Below, piece by piece: positions 17,669 through 25,871 of a DNA stretch of 64,000 bases. The stretch covers positions 372,001-436,000 of the forward strand of contig CBDESR010000004.1 of the NCBI GenBank assembly GCA_965242615.1, read 5' to 3'. Numbering within the stretch: position 1 is the stretch's first letter; each line of letters begins with the position of its first letter. The stretch is from CBDBCU01 sp965242615 (GTDB taxonomy: Bacteria; Chloroflexota; Dehalococcoidia; Lucifugimonadales; UBA3495). Made by a program: the position numbers and the translations under genes. The notes beneath the pieces were generated by a model. The model searched no databases. It saw only the letters and a list, made by a program, of their open reading frames with translations, and was not told the DNA's origin.

Positions 17669-19003
17669 TTAAACCTCCGCCGCAAAGGTCTCCTCCCGGG
17701 CCAGGGAGCGCATAAACTTCAGGTATTCGGGACGGGTCATTTCCGGGCGGTGCTGGGCCACGACCTGTCCGCCCAATTGCGCGCCGTCGGCCAGCAAGTC
17801 CACCACAGTAGCAGCCATCGCCTTGGCGGCTTTGATTACCGCCAGTTGATAATCCTGCACTACATAATCGGCGCCGTGGCCCAAGCCGACGGCGCCGCCG
17901 ACATAGGGATGGATGGCCGGCATCAGTTGGCTGAGGTCGCCCATATCAGTGGAGCCGGTGCGGTGGCTGACGCTGCCCACATTGGCCGCGCCGACCTGGA
18001 CGGCGGCGTTAGGCGCAAAGATTTCATTCATTTGGGCGTTCTGGGTCAGCGGCAGGTAGCCGGGGATGGTCTGGATTTGCACTTGCGCGCCGACGGCCAT
18101 CGCCCCGGCGCGGATCGCCCGGTCAACCTTGGCGTTGGCGTCCATAATGGCGTCGATGCTGCGGCCGCGGACAAAGGTTTCCATCCGCACATCGGCAGGG
18201 ACGGCGCTGACCGCCTCGCCGCCTTTGGTGATGATGGGGTGGACGCGGACGGTGTCGGCATCCTTAAAGGTTTCCCGGTTGTAGTGGATGGCGCTGAGGG
18301 CCAAGCTGGCGGCGTTGAGGGCGTTGATACCGAGGTGGGGTGAGCCGCCGGCGTGGGAACCCTTGCCGATAAAGCGGATTTTCTTGGCGACGGTGCCGTT
18401 GTTGGTGCCGCTGATGCAGAGCTGGCCTTCCTCGGTGGTACTAGTGGTGTGAATCATCATTGCCAGATTCACATCGTCGAATTCGCCGAGTTTGACCAGT
18501 TCGGGCTTGCCGCCAAGGAACTCGATTTTGCCCTGGCGGCGCAGTTCGTCCCGGTATTCGATTTCAATGTATTCCTCAGCGGGAACGGCAATCAGGGCGA
18601 TACGGCCGCTGAGGTTGGCCAGGACTTGGGGCTGGTTCAAGCCGATGGCGGCGCCGAGGAGCATTCCAATCTGGCAGTGGTGGCCGCAGGCGTGGGCGGC
18701 GCCGGTGTCCGGGTCGGCGTGGGGATGTTCGTTGACGATAAGGGAATCGAGTTCGCCGAGCAATGCCATCGTGGGGCCGGCGCTGCCGCCGAGGAGGTCG
18801 GCGCGGACGCCGGTCAGTCCCAAGCCGGCGCGGAAAGGGATGCCCAACTCCGCCAGTTTGCCGGTGACCAGTTGGGCGGTCTTGAACTCCCGGTAGCCCG
18901 GTTCGGGTTGTCGGAGGATAGTTTGGGACAGGGCGATAATTTCGTCGGCCCGGGCGTCGATGGCGGCAAAGACCTGGCTTTTCAGTTCGTCGCGGGAGGG
19001 CAT
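17669..19003 (-). CDS. M20-family amidohydrolase/peptidase, tandem paralogue
   Basis: 444 residues from the ATG at 19003, which has AAGGAG 9 bases upstream and matches the N-terminus of its neighbour (SRxELKxxxxAAID). The in-frame extension upstream would run across the divergent glycerate kinase and is rejected. Motifs match the paralogue: GELDSL, HACGHHCQIG, PAEEYIEIE, GKGSHAGGSPHLGINAL and GSTDMGDLSQ. It is the first gene of the pair. The divergent promoter region with glycerate kinase is under 100 bases. Confidence 0.88.
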   Translation of the reverse strand: MPSRDELKSQVFAAIDARADEIIALSQTILRQPEPGYREFKTAQLVTGKLAELGIPFRAGLGLTGVRADLLGGSAGPTMALLGELDSLIVNEHPHADPDTGAAHACGHHCQIGMLLGAAIGLNQPQVLANLSGRIALIAVPAEEYIEIEYRDELRRQGKIEFLGGKPELVKLGEFDDVNLAMMIHTTSTTEEGQLCISGTNNGTVAKKIRFIGKGSHAGGSPHLGINALNAASLALSAIHYNRETFKDADTVRVHPIITKGGEAVSAVPADVRMETFVRGRSIDAIMDANAKVDRAIRAGAMAVGAQVQIQTIPGYLPLTQNAQMNEIFAPNAAVQVGAANVGSVSHRTGSTDMGDLSQLMPAIHPYVGGAVGLGHGADYVVQDYQLAVIKAAKAMAATVVDLLADGAQLGGQVVAQHRPEMTRPEYLKFMRSLAREETFAAEV

Positions 19004-19100
19004 AGCGGCGGCTCCTTGCGGGTGAATAGCTCTGGTGATTTCCGATTGTAGCAGATTGGGGTTAAAATGGATACAGTTCAGGAAAGAGGAGAAGCGGGGG

Positions 19101-20240
19101 ATGAAAATAGTTATTGCGCCCCAAAGTTTTAAGGGCAGCGTGGCGGCGTTGGCGGCAGCGCAGGCGATTGAGCGGGGCGTGCGGCGGGCGGAACCGGCGG
19201 CGGAGACGGCATTGGTGCCGGTAGCGGACGGGGGCGACGGGACGCTGGAAGCGTTGACCGGCAGCAGCGGGGGCGCGATTTTCCGCATTATCGTTACCGG
19301 GCCGCTGGGGCAAGCGGTGGAAGCGGCGTGGGGCGTGATGGGCGATAGGCAAACGGCGGTGGTGGAGATGGCGCAAGCCTCCGGATTGGCCTTGCTGCCG
19401 CCGCAAAGTCGCGATCCGCGCACCGCTACCACGCAAGGCACCGGGGAGATTATCCGGGAGGCTCTGGAGCGGGGCTATACCCGAATTATTGTGGGCTTGG
19501 GGGGAAGCGCGACTAATGACGCCGGGACGGGAATGGCGGCGGCTTTGGGGGTGCAATTTCGGGACGGGCAAGGGAAGGTTTTGCCGCCGGGCGGCGCGGC
19601 CTTAGCCCGGTTGGAATCGATTGACTTGAGCGGGCGGCATCCGGGGCTGGAGCAAGCGGAAATTATCGGGGCTACGGATGTTACCAATCCCTTGTGCGGG
19701 CCGGAGGGGGCGGCGGCGGTGTACGGGCCGCAAAAGGGGGCGTCCCCGGAAGTAGTGGCGGAACTGGACACGGCGTTAGCTAACTTTGCCCGGGTAGCGC
19801 AGCGGGTGGGGGGGATGGATTTTTTGCAGGGGGAGTACCCCGGAGCCGGGGCGGCCGGCGGCTTGGGGGCGGGATTGATGGCCTTTGCCGGGGCTAGGCT
19901 GCGGTCGGGGATTGATTTGGTTTGCCAGGCGTTGAACTTTGAGGAGCAGGTCCGGGACGCCGATTTGGTGATAACCGGCGAGGGGCGGGCCGATGGGTCA
20001 ACGGTCTATGACAAGTCGCCGGTAGGGGTAGCGCGCAAGGCGGCGGTCTATGGGGTACCAACGATAATCCTGGCCGGCAGTTTGGGCGAGGGGTATGAGG
20101 AATTGTATCAGCACGGGATTGCGGCGGTGGCCTGCATTGCCGACCGGCCGATGACTTTTGAGGAAAGCTTGGCGCGGACGGAGGAACTGCTGGAAGGGGC
20201 GGCGGAGCGGGCGATACGGCTGTGGCGGGTGGGGCGGTAG
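19101..20240 (+). CDS. Glycerate 2-kinase (GarK/GlxK family)
   Basis: 379 residues, the normal family length. It phosphorylates D-glycerate with ATP, feeding glyoxylate or serine carbon into lower glycolysis. Signatures are the N-terminal APQSFKGS, the GGDGT loop (VADGGDGTLEAL), GLGGSATNDAGTGMAAALG and the C-terminal ITGEGRADGSTVYDK. The ATG at 19101 is preferred to upstream starts because of the GGAG/GGGGG Shine-Dalgarno region and family N-terminus. Transcribed away from the M20 pair. Confidence 0.92.
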   Translation: MKIVIAPQSFKGSVAALAAAQAIERGVRRAEPAAETALVPVADGGDGTLEALTGSSGGAIFRIIVTGPLGQAVEAAWGVMGDRQTAVVEMAQASGLALLPPQSRDPRTATTQGTGEIIREALERGYTRIIVGLGGSATNDAGTGMAAALGVQFRDGQGKVLPPGGAALARLESIDLSGRHPGLEQAEIIGATDVTNPLCGPEGAAAVYGPQKGASPEVVAELDTALANFARVAQRVGGMDFLQGEYPGAGAAGGLGAGLMAFAGARLRSGIDLVCQALNFEEQVRDADLVITGEGRADGSTVYDKSPVGVARKAAVYGVPTIILAGSLGEGYEELYQHGIAAVACIADRPMTFEESLARTEELLEGAAERAIRLWRVGR

Positions 20241-20299
20241 AGGAGTAGCAAGCATCGGGACGGGTTGGCAACTTGTCCCCTTCAAGGGCTGATCCGGCG

Positions 20300-21079
20300 T
20301 CAGGCCCCCACCGACAATATACCGGAAAATTCCTCCGGCTTTGACCAGAAAGCCAAAGTGGAGAGAGCCTCAACCCGACTAATATCCTCGGTTGTCCAGA
20401 TATCGACGGTATCGTCGAACAGCGATACAAATTGCAGCGCTTCCGTTCCGACGGCGTATTGGCTCAAGTCGTACCATGCGGCCACTACGTGGTCGGCAAT
20501 CCGGTGTGCCGTTGAACGGTTCCCAGTGGTCAGCACATAGACCAGAGAACTCCGGGCGGCCGCCCGTACATGGAAATCAACATTCCAGACGAAAGTTGAC
20601 CGACCGGGCAGTTTTGGGGAACGCTCGTAATCCAGATTTTGCTCACTCAGATATTCGGCTACCTCATTGGCAATGGAGTTGCTGCCAGCATAGCGCAGGG
20701 TGAACCACAAATCGGATACCCGCAAAGCGGCTTGGGCTACGCGGGTTACTACCTCGGCCAAGTCATCCCCGGACCGGCAACGGGCTTGCAGCATTCCCTG
20801 GTAAAACTCGACCTCGTGGGTGGCGCAAGTCTCGGCAATAAACCGGTTCTGACGCGGCGAGCGGCGGGGAGCTGCGGACTGCATCCACAGCCAACCAGTG
20901 GTCTCGGCCAAGTCGGTTACCGTAAGGATGTTGCCCGACACGGCACAGAACAGATCGATATTGTCGCCATCGGGATAAAGGTAAGGCGTCCGAATCCGCA
21001 GGCAGTCGTCAAACTCCGTGCAATGGAACAACGCCCCCATCTTATCCTGAAGGATTTGACAAAGGTCGCTCTGGTTCAT
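20300..21079 (-). CDS. DUF1828/DUF1829-type protein
   Basis: 259 residues. The N-terminal 100 residues match the DUF1828 pattern (a region rich in TPY, DGDNIDLFCAVSGNILTVTDLAET), and the C-terminal part resembles DUF1829 (RRSSLVYVLT-like core reading AARSSLVYVLTTGN, then VSLFDD). Functions of these domains are unknown; they occur in phages and in variable genomic regions. It overlaps the upstream small gene by 4 bases (ATGA), so the two are translated together. Family names are from memory of motif patterns and need a profile search. Confidence 0.65.
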   Translation of the reverse strand: MNQSDLCQILQDKMGALFHCTEFDDCLRIRTPYLYPDGDNIDLFCAVSGNILTVTDLAETTGWLWMQSAAPRRSPRQNRFIAETCATHEVEFYQGMLQARCRSGDDLAEVVTRVAQAALRVSDLWFTLRYAGSNSIANEVAEYLSEQNLDYERSPKLPGRSTFVWNVDFHVRAAARSSLVYVLTTGNRSTAHRIADHVVAAWYDLSQYAVGTEALQFVSLFDDTVDIWTTEDISRVEALSTLAFWSKPEEFSGILSVGA

Positions 21080-21495
21080 ATAAATAACCGCCGCGGCACG
21101 GATGGTTGGTACATTCTGCCGTTATGCTGGATGCCGGCTTCCCGGCAAAACTGCGTCCACACCGCCACCGGGTCGTTATAGGGCGCGGTAATGTCGTCGG
21201 GCGAATAAACCTCGCGGTTCCGGTGCTTATGAGTTTCCCCGACCGGAGCGTGGTTGCGCCCCAAGTCAAGGCCGTAAATGCGCCCGCTGGTGCGTAAGAT
21301 GACCGAATAGAAGAGCTTCCGGGCTTGGGGGTTATAGCGGCCCTGGACAAAGAGCGGCCAGCCCGCGTCGGTATCGACGTCAACCCGGAAAGTACGTGCC
21401 GGGGAGTGGTCTTCATCTACAGCCCACTCGATATCGCTGATTATTCGTTTTTCTTCCGCCATTATGGCTGCGAAATCAGCGTCTTCCACCGGCAT
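21076..21495 (-). CDS. Small partner protein of the DUF1828-type gene (possibly DUF6978)
   Basis: 139 residues, soluble and acidic. Features are WAVDEDHSPARTFRVDV, a strand-rich core (FYSVILRTSGRIYGLDLG) with HxxH-like residues (GETHKHRNREVYSPDD) and a C-terminal VWTQFCREAGI helix. I recall similar small proteins (DUF6978) next to DUF1828 genes, but function is unknown. It has its own promoter at 21529-21556 and overlaps the next gene by 4 bases. The pair behaves like a self-contained two-gene module, either toxin-antitoxin or defence. Confidence 0.6.
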   Translation of the reverse strand: MPVEDADFAAIMAEEKRIISDIEWAVDEDHSPARTFRVDVDTDAGWPLFVQGRYNPQARKLFYSVILRTSGRIYGLDLGRNHAPVGETHKHRNREVYSPDDITAPYNDPVAVWTQFCREAGIQHNGRMYQPSVPRRLFI

Positions 21496-21528
21496 ACCGC
21501 ACTCCGTAGCAGTCCCTAGCTATGCTCT

Positions 21529-21556
21529 ATGGTAGCGGAATTCTGTTATTTGTCAA
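21529..21556 (-). promoter_or_regulatory. Promoter of the DUF1828-type pair
   Basis: On the minus strand TTGACA (21551-21556), 16-bp spacer, TACCAT (21529-21534), about 34 bases before the start codon at 21495. Confidence 0.45.
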
Positions 21557-21621
21557 ATCCGCTGAATATGCGGTCAAGGCTATTGCGGGAATGACGGTCT
21601 TAATCTGCGGTTGGCTGGGGA

Positions 21622-22026
21622 CTAGCCTAACCGCTCTTTGACGAAATCCACGACCACGCCGCTGAGGTACAAGGCGCGTTCCGAGTCGTTGTCGTCGAAG
21701 GCATCGGAGGAGATGCCGCCGGGGAGGTAGCCGGGGTAGCGGGTGATTTCGTGGTACTTGTCGAGTTGGCGGGCTTCGCTTTTGATGGTGTCGAAGAACA
21801 TCTCGAAAATCTTGGCGTCCTCGCAGAGGTCGATGAGGGAGTGGCCCCAGACATCCTCGGCGCCGCGGTGGTAGAGGTAGGCTTTGAGGGCTTTTTCGGC
21901 GGCCTGCTGGCAGAGGAAGCAAGCGAGGTTGTGGCGGCCGCCTTCCCGGTTGAATTGGGCGTCGAGCAAGTCTTGTTGGGCTTGGCGCAGCCAGCGCGCG
22001 CCTTCATTGCGGTGGTTAGCGGGCAT
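21622..22026 (-). CDS. HEPN domain protein
   Basis: 134 residues from the ATG at 22026. The pattern is that of PF05168-type HEPN proteins: ARWLRQAQQDLLDAQFN at the N-terminus, then CQQAAEKALKAYLYHRG and GHSLIDLCEDA with the conserved His. HEPN proteins of this size pair with minimal nucleotidyltransferases, where the HEPN partner is an RNase toxin. It overlaps the MNT gene by 11 bases and is second in the unit. The typical Rx4-6H active site is not obvious, so it may be a non-nucleolytic member. Confidence 0.8.
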   Translation of the reverse strand: MPANHRNEGARWLRQAQQDLLDAQFNREGGRHNLACFLCQQAAEKALKAYLYHRGAEDVWGHSLIDLCEDAKIFEMFFDTIKSEARQLDKYHEITRYPGYLPGGISSDAFDDNDSERALYLSGVVVDFVKERLG

Positions 22027-22360
22027 TGTAAAGCTCCCGTCCGTTTTGGAGGGCCGCGCGCAAGGCGGGGAGGGTTTGGGAAAGTTCGGCGAATTCGGCG
22101 GGGGTATAGACCTGGCAGTCCACGGCGACCATACTACTGAGATGGTAGGAGAAAAAGTCGGCGCGGCGGCCAAAGACAGCGTCGGTTTCCTGCACTACGA
22201 TCAGGTCGATGCGGCTGTCCGGGGAGATGTCGCCGCTGACCAAGTCGCCGGTGAGGATGACCTGCTCGACGCCCAATTGGGGCAGGAGTTGGGCAATGCT
22301 GTCCAGTTCCCGGTCGAGCATTTGCTTGCGGAACTGGGAAAAGCCGATGCGTACGGGCAT
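22016..22360 (-). CDS. Minimal nucleotidyltransferase-like protein (MNT), degenerate active site
   Basis: 114 residues with the pol-beta nucleotidyltransferase fold signature in altered form. The canonical GSxxxGxxxxxSDxDL reads GDLVSGDISPDSRIDLIVV: the GS serine is Asp and the first catalytic Asp is Arg. Active antitoxin MNTs AMPylate or oligoadenylylate their HEPN partner, so this copy may act by binding only, or be inactive. It is first in the MNT-HEPN unit, 38 bases after lutC on the same strand, so read-through from lut is possible. Confidence 0.75.
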   Translation of the reverse strand: MPVRIGFSQFRKQMLDRELDSIAQLLPQLGVEQVILTGDLVSGDISPDSRIDLIVVQETDAVFGRRADFFSYHLSSMVAVDCQVYTPAEFAELSQTLPALRAALQNGRELYNAR

Positions 22361-22398
22361 TAAGTATCCCCCTTTGGTTGGTTGGGCCAGGTTGGCGG

Positions 22399-23169
22399 TC
22401 AGCCCAGGATAATCAAGTGGACTTCTTTGGGGCCGTGGACGCCGACGACCAGCTGCTGCTCGATGTCAGCGGTGCGGCTGGGGCCGGTGATGAAGTTGAG
22501 GTAGCGATCCGGGTCGCCGCCGCTGCGGTGGTATTCCAAGCGGCGGAAAAGAAAGACATCGTCGAGGGTGGCAACTACGTCTTGGGGCTGGACGATGGCG
22601 ATATGGAGGGGCGGCACCAGGGAGACGAGACGGCTTAAGCCGGGACGGGGGATGATAATTATGGAGCCGGTTTCAGCCAGGGCGTAGTCGGCGCCGGTCA
22701 AGCCGAGGTCGGATTGGATGATTTGCTCCCGGATGGCGGCTCGGGAGTTTTTGGCGTCGTGGGCGGCGGTTACGGTGGGAATGCCCAGGTTGGCCAAGGC
22801 GGCGTCGAGGGGCAAGGCGGTAAAGACTTCCTGAGTGGAGCGGGCGGCTTGGGTCACTTGGCGGTCGGCGGCCAGGGCGGCGATATAGCCGATAGCTTCC
22901 TCCGGGTTGGCGGTACGGCAAAGCTGCCAGCCGCGGAGTTGGGTGGTTTCCGCTAGGCGGTCGAGAAGGGCGGGGCGTTCCTTGTCGATGCGCTGGCGGG
23001 CGGCGGCGGCTTGGGTTTCGAGTTGGGCGACGGTTTCGGTCAGGGGGGGATAGGGTTCAGCCGGGGCGGTCGATATAGTAGGGGATGCCGGGCGGCCCAA
23101 GGCGCGGCGTACTGATGCCAGAAAGTCGGCTTGGGGCGTACCCAACGGCTGCTGCGGGGCGGCGGTCAT
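22399..23169 (-). CDS. lutC: LutC-type lactate utilisation protein
   Basis: 256 residues with a LUD domain (ALAETGSIIIIPRPGLSRLVSLVPPLHIAIV and the C-terminal GPSRTADIEQQLVVGVHGPKE). With LutA and LutB it forms the iron-sulfur L-lactate oxidation complex that gives pyruvate at the membrane side of the cytosol. It is the last gene of the minus-strand lutABC operon, 3 bases after lutB. Length is normal. Confidence 0.9.
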   Translation of the reverse strand: MTAAPQQPLGTPQADFLASVRRALGRPASPTISTAPAEPYPPLTETVAQLETQAAAARQRIDKERPALLDRLAETTQLRGWQLCRTANPEEAIGYIAALAADRQVTQAARSTQEVFTALPLDAALANLGIPTVTAAHDAKNSRAAIREQIIQSDLGLTGADYALAETGSIIIIPRPGLSRLVSLVPPLHIAIVQPQDVVATLDDVFLFRRLEYHRSGGDPDRYLNFITGPSRTADIEQQLVVGVHGPKEVHLIILG

Positions 23170-23172
23170 GGG

Positions 23173-24672
23173 CTAATCGGTCCCGTTGCCGGCCGGGGTA
23201 TTACTGCCGGATTGCGGCGGGTAGGCCGGGGTTGATTCGCGTTGCAATTCCCGTTTCCAGAGTTGGCGGAAGGTGTGTTTGGGCAAGGGGGGCAAGTCGC
23301 GGTTATCGGTCCATTGGGAGACCAAGGGCAGGGGGAGTTTTTGAATCTGCCCGTGGTGGACAAAGGGTTTTTGGGCTACTTGGCCGATTTTGCCGGCGGC
23401 GGCTAGGGCGGCGGGATGGGTCATCAGCCAAGCGTAGCCGTTGGCGGCCAAGTTAGCGACAGAGGATACGGATTTTTCGGCGGCGTCCGGGCTTTCGGCT
23501 AGTTTGTGGCGGAGGTGGAGGAGCATTCGGGGGATGTTGATTTGGACGGGGCAGGCTTCGCGGCAGGCGCCGCAAAGGCTGGAGGCTTGGGGCAAGTCCG
23601 GGGCTTGGTTCAGTCCGACCAAGGCGGGGGAAACGATGGCGCCGATGGGGCCGGGATAGACCCAGCCGTAGGCGTGGCCGCCGACTTTTTGATAGACGGG
23701 GCAGATGTTGAGGCAAGCGCCGCAGCGGATGCAGTAGAGGGCTTCGCGCAGGTTGGGGTCAGCCAGGAGGCGGGAGCGGCCGTTGTCCACGATCACCAGA
23801 TGGAACTCCTCCGGGCCGTCCTCATCAGCGGCGCGGCGGGGGCCGCTGACGATGGAGACATAACTGGTCAGACGCTGGCCGGTGGCGGAACGGGGGAGCA
23901 GGCGGAGGAAAACCGCCAAGTCTTGGAGGGAGGGGATGACTTTTTCCATTCCGGTGATGCCGATATGGATACGGGGGGCGGAAGTGCAGAGGCGGCCGTT
24001 GCCTTCGTTGGTGATGATGACGAGGGAGCCGGTTTCGGCGATGAGGAAGTTGGCGCCGCTGATGCCGAGGTCGGCGTCGAGGAATTTCTGGCGGAGGGTT
24101 TCCCGGGCGACGCGGGCCATTTCCGCGATGTCGTCGGTGAGGGGAACGCCGAGCTGCTGGTGAAAGAGTTGGGATACCTGTTCTTTGGTTTTGTGGAGGG
24201 CCGGGGCGACGAGGTGGGACGGGGTTTCAGCAGCCAACTGGATGATGTATTCGCCGAGGTCGGTCTCGAAGACCTCTACACCGATATTTTCGAGGGCGTG
24301 GTTCAAGTCCAGTTCCTCGGAGACCATCGACTTGCTTTTGGTGGCAAGTTTGACCTGGCGGGATTGGGCGATTTGGGCGACGATGGCGTTGGCTTGGGCG
24401 GCGTCGTGGGCGAAGTGGACTTGGCCGCCGTTTCGGGTTACCCGGTCAGCCAGCATTTCGAGGTAGTAGTCGAGGTGGTCGAGGGTGTGGGCTTTGCTGC
24501 GGCGGGCCTGGTCGCGCCACTGTTCCCAAGTTTGGGGAGTGACTTCAGCGATAGCGTCAAGGCGGGCGCCGTTGAAGCCGCTACCGACCTGCCGGAGGGC
24601 GCGGCGGAGGGTAGGGTTCTGCATTGCCGCCGCCGAAGCGGACGGGAAGTCGCGGGTTTTTACTTCAGCCAC
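23173..24672 (-). CDS. lutB: LutB-type lactate utilisation iron-sulfur protein
   Basis: 499 residues. The N-terminal LUD domain contains TKSKSMVSEELDLNHAL and ETGSLVIITNEGN. Near 305-365 are two ferredoxin-like clusters, CIRCGACLNICP and CGACREACP, binding two 4Fe-4S centres, followed by a C-terminal DUF3390-like region. It is the core subunit of the LutABC lactate oxidation complex. It overlaps lutA by 8 bases and precedes lutC by 3 bases. Confidence 0.92.
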   Translation of the reverse strand: MAEVKTRDFPSASAAAMQNPTLRRALRQVGSGFNGARLDAIAEVTPQTWEQWRDQARRSKAHTLDHLDYYLEMLADRVTRNGGQVHFAHDAAQANAIVAQIAQSRQVKLATKSKSMVSEELDLNHALENIGVEVFETDLGEYIIQLAAETPSHLVAPALHKTKEQVSQLFHQQLGVPLTDDIAEMARVARETLRQKFLDADLGISGANFLIAETGSLVIITNEGNGRLCTSAPRIHIGITGMEKVIPSLQDLAVFLRLLPRSATGQRLTSYVSIVSGPRRAADEDGPEEFHLVIVDNGRSRLLADPNLREALYCIRCGACLNICPVYQKVGGHAYGWVYPGPIGAIVSPALVGLNQAPDLPQASSLCGACREACPVQINIPRMLLHLRHKLAESPDAAEKSVSSVANLAANGYAWLMTHPAALAAAGKIGQVAQKPFVHHGQIQKLPLPLVSQWTDNRDLPPLPKHTFRQLWKRELQRESTPAYPPQSGSNTPAGNGTD

Positions 24673-25414
24673 CGGGGGCTGCTCCTTCGAGAACCTGGGC
24701 GATGTGGCGGACGGCGATGGGGCTGCCCTGGCGGGAAAGGCCGCCGCCGAGGTGCATCAGGCAGCCCAGGTCGCAGGAAATCAGGGTGTCGGCGCCGGTG
24801 GATTGGAGATTGTCGAGTTTGTCGGCAAGCATAGCTTGGGAGATGTGGGGGTATTTGACGGCAAAAGTTCCGCCGAAGCCGCAGCAGGTATCGGCTTGGG
24901 GCAAGGGTACCAGGTTCAAGTCTGATACCTGTTCCAGCAGCTGTAGGGGTTCATCTTTTACTTCCAGTTCGCGGAGGAGGTGGCAACTGGAGTGGTAGGC
25001 GGCGGTGGCGGGATAGACGGCGTTAAGGTCGGTTACGCCGAGGATTTTGACGAGGAATTCGGAGAATTCATAGACGCGGCCGGCTAGTTGTTGGGCTTGG
25101 GATGCCAGTTCCGGGTCGTCGGCAAAAAGGTCGGCGTAAAAGACGCGGAGCATCGCGGCGCAGGAGCCGGAGGGGACGATGATGTATTGGCTGGCGGCGA
25201 AGTCGCGGAGGAAGCGGGTTGCCAGTCGGCGGGCGGGACGGGTGAAGCCGGAGTTGTAGAGGGGCTGGCCACAGCAGGTTTGAGTTTCGGGGAAGTCGAG
25301 GGAGACGCCGAGCCGCCGTAGTACCCGCACCACGCTGACACCGACCTGGGGATAGAGCTGGTCGATGATGCAGGTAACGAATAGAGAGGCTTGGCTGGGG
25401 ACGGCTGGGGACAA
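24665..25414 (-). CDS. lutA: LutA-type lactate utilisation protein (CCG domains)
   Basis: 249 residues from the TTG at 25414, chosen because GAGG lies 5 bases upstream and the resulting length fits LutA (about 240). An open frame extends to 25489 but that extension is Pro-rich and unlike the family. Two cysteine-rich CCG modules are visible: CCGQPLYNSG (near 50) and CCGFGGTFAVKYP (near 195), each preceded by the paired Cys of SSCH/SGSC stretches. First gene of lutABC. Upstream lies a repeat-rich gap belonging to island A. Confidence 0.85.
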   Translation of the reverse strand: MSPAVPSQASLFVTCIIDQLYPQVGVSVVRVLRRLGVSLDFPETQTCCGQPLYNSGFTRPARRLATRFLRDFAASQYIIVPSGSCAAMLRVFYADLFADDPELASQAQQLAGRVYEFSEFLVKILGVTDLNAVYPATAAYHSSCHLLRELEVKDEPLQLLEQVSDLNLVPLPQADTCCGFGGTFAVKYPHISQAMLADKLDNLQSTGADTLISCDLGCLMHLGGGLSRQGSPIAVRHIAQVLEGAAPGG

Positions 25415-25753
25415 GGCGGCCTCGGGGCAACAGGGTAGCCGGGGCGGGATAAGCGGGTATAGGGTAACAGATGGGAAGGGGGAGGTCAAATTGAGGGTGG
25501 GGAGTTGGGGATGGGGTCTGGATTCCCGTTGGCAGCTAATTAGAGGACTTGATCCAGATAGCCGCCGTCGTTGAATCGGGCAACGCGGTTGGGCAAAGCG
25601 ACACTCTTACAGGGGAAACCGCACGGATTGCTCCATGCGGTTTAACGGGGATAACAACCTGATGTGCGCTGGGGTTGCGGACACCAGGGGAGATAACGGG
25701 GTTAGTGTAGCAGGGTTGGGGGGAGGGTGTCAATGGGGAATCGGCGGTTCTGG

Positions 25754-25773
25754 ATTCCCGTTGGCACGGGAAT
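25754..25773. repeat. dRS3-like palindromic repeat
   Basis: ATTCCC, GTTGGCAC, GGGAAT. Matches the ATTCCC-N8-GGGAAT pattern known from Neisseria dRS3 and is flanked by TGG and GACGGTG as in the other copies in this window. Confidence 0.7.
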
Positions 25774-25812
25774 GACGGTGGCCGGAGGGGGAATGATAGG
25801 GGTAAGGGAAGG

Positions 25813-25840
25813 GCCGGGACAAGGATGGGATTGTCCCGGC
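25813..25840. terminator. Hairpin terminator after the variable gene of island A
   Basis: Ten-bp perfect arms GCCGGGACAA and TTGTCCCGGC with an 8-base loop, 32 bases past the stop of the minus-strand gene ending at 25872. The run after the stem is pyrimidine-rich but not a strict T-tract. Confidence 0.5.
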
Positions 25841-25871
25841 CTTTCGGGTTGTTTGGTTGTCCGGATGGGGG

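Larger units (their letters stand above)
25415..25871. other. Intergenic stretch with repeats and hairpins
   Basis: About 450 bases without a convincing gene. It holds a partial dRS3-like half-site near 25516, a hairpin with arms AAACCGCA (25616-25623) and TGCGGTTT (25636-25643), a full dRS3-like repeat (25754-25773) and a terminator-like hairpin (25813-25840). The hairpin at 25616-25643 sits about 200 bases upstream of lutA and could be part of its leader. Confidence 0.5.

Noticed and set aside
19004..19441. N-terminal extension of the second M20 amidohydrolase to 590 residues.
   Set aside because: It would run across the divergent glycerate kinase gene; the ATG at 19003 has a good ribosome-binding site and fits the paralogue.
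25616..25643. Hairpin upstream of lutA considered as a known riboswitch.
   Set aside because: Only one stem is evident and no conserved aptamer core is recognised.
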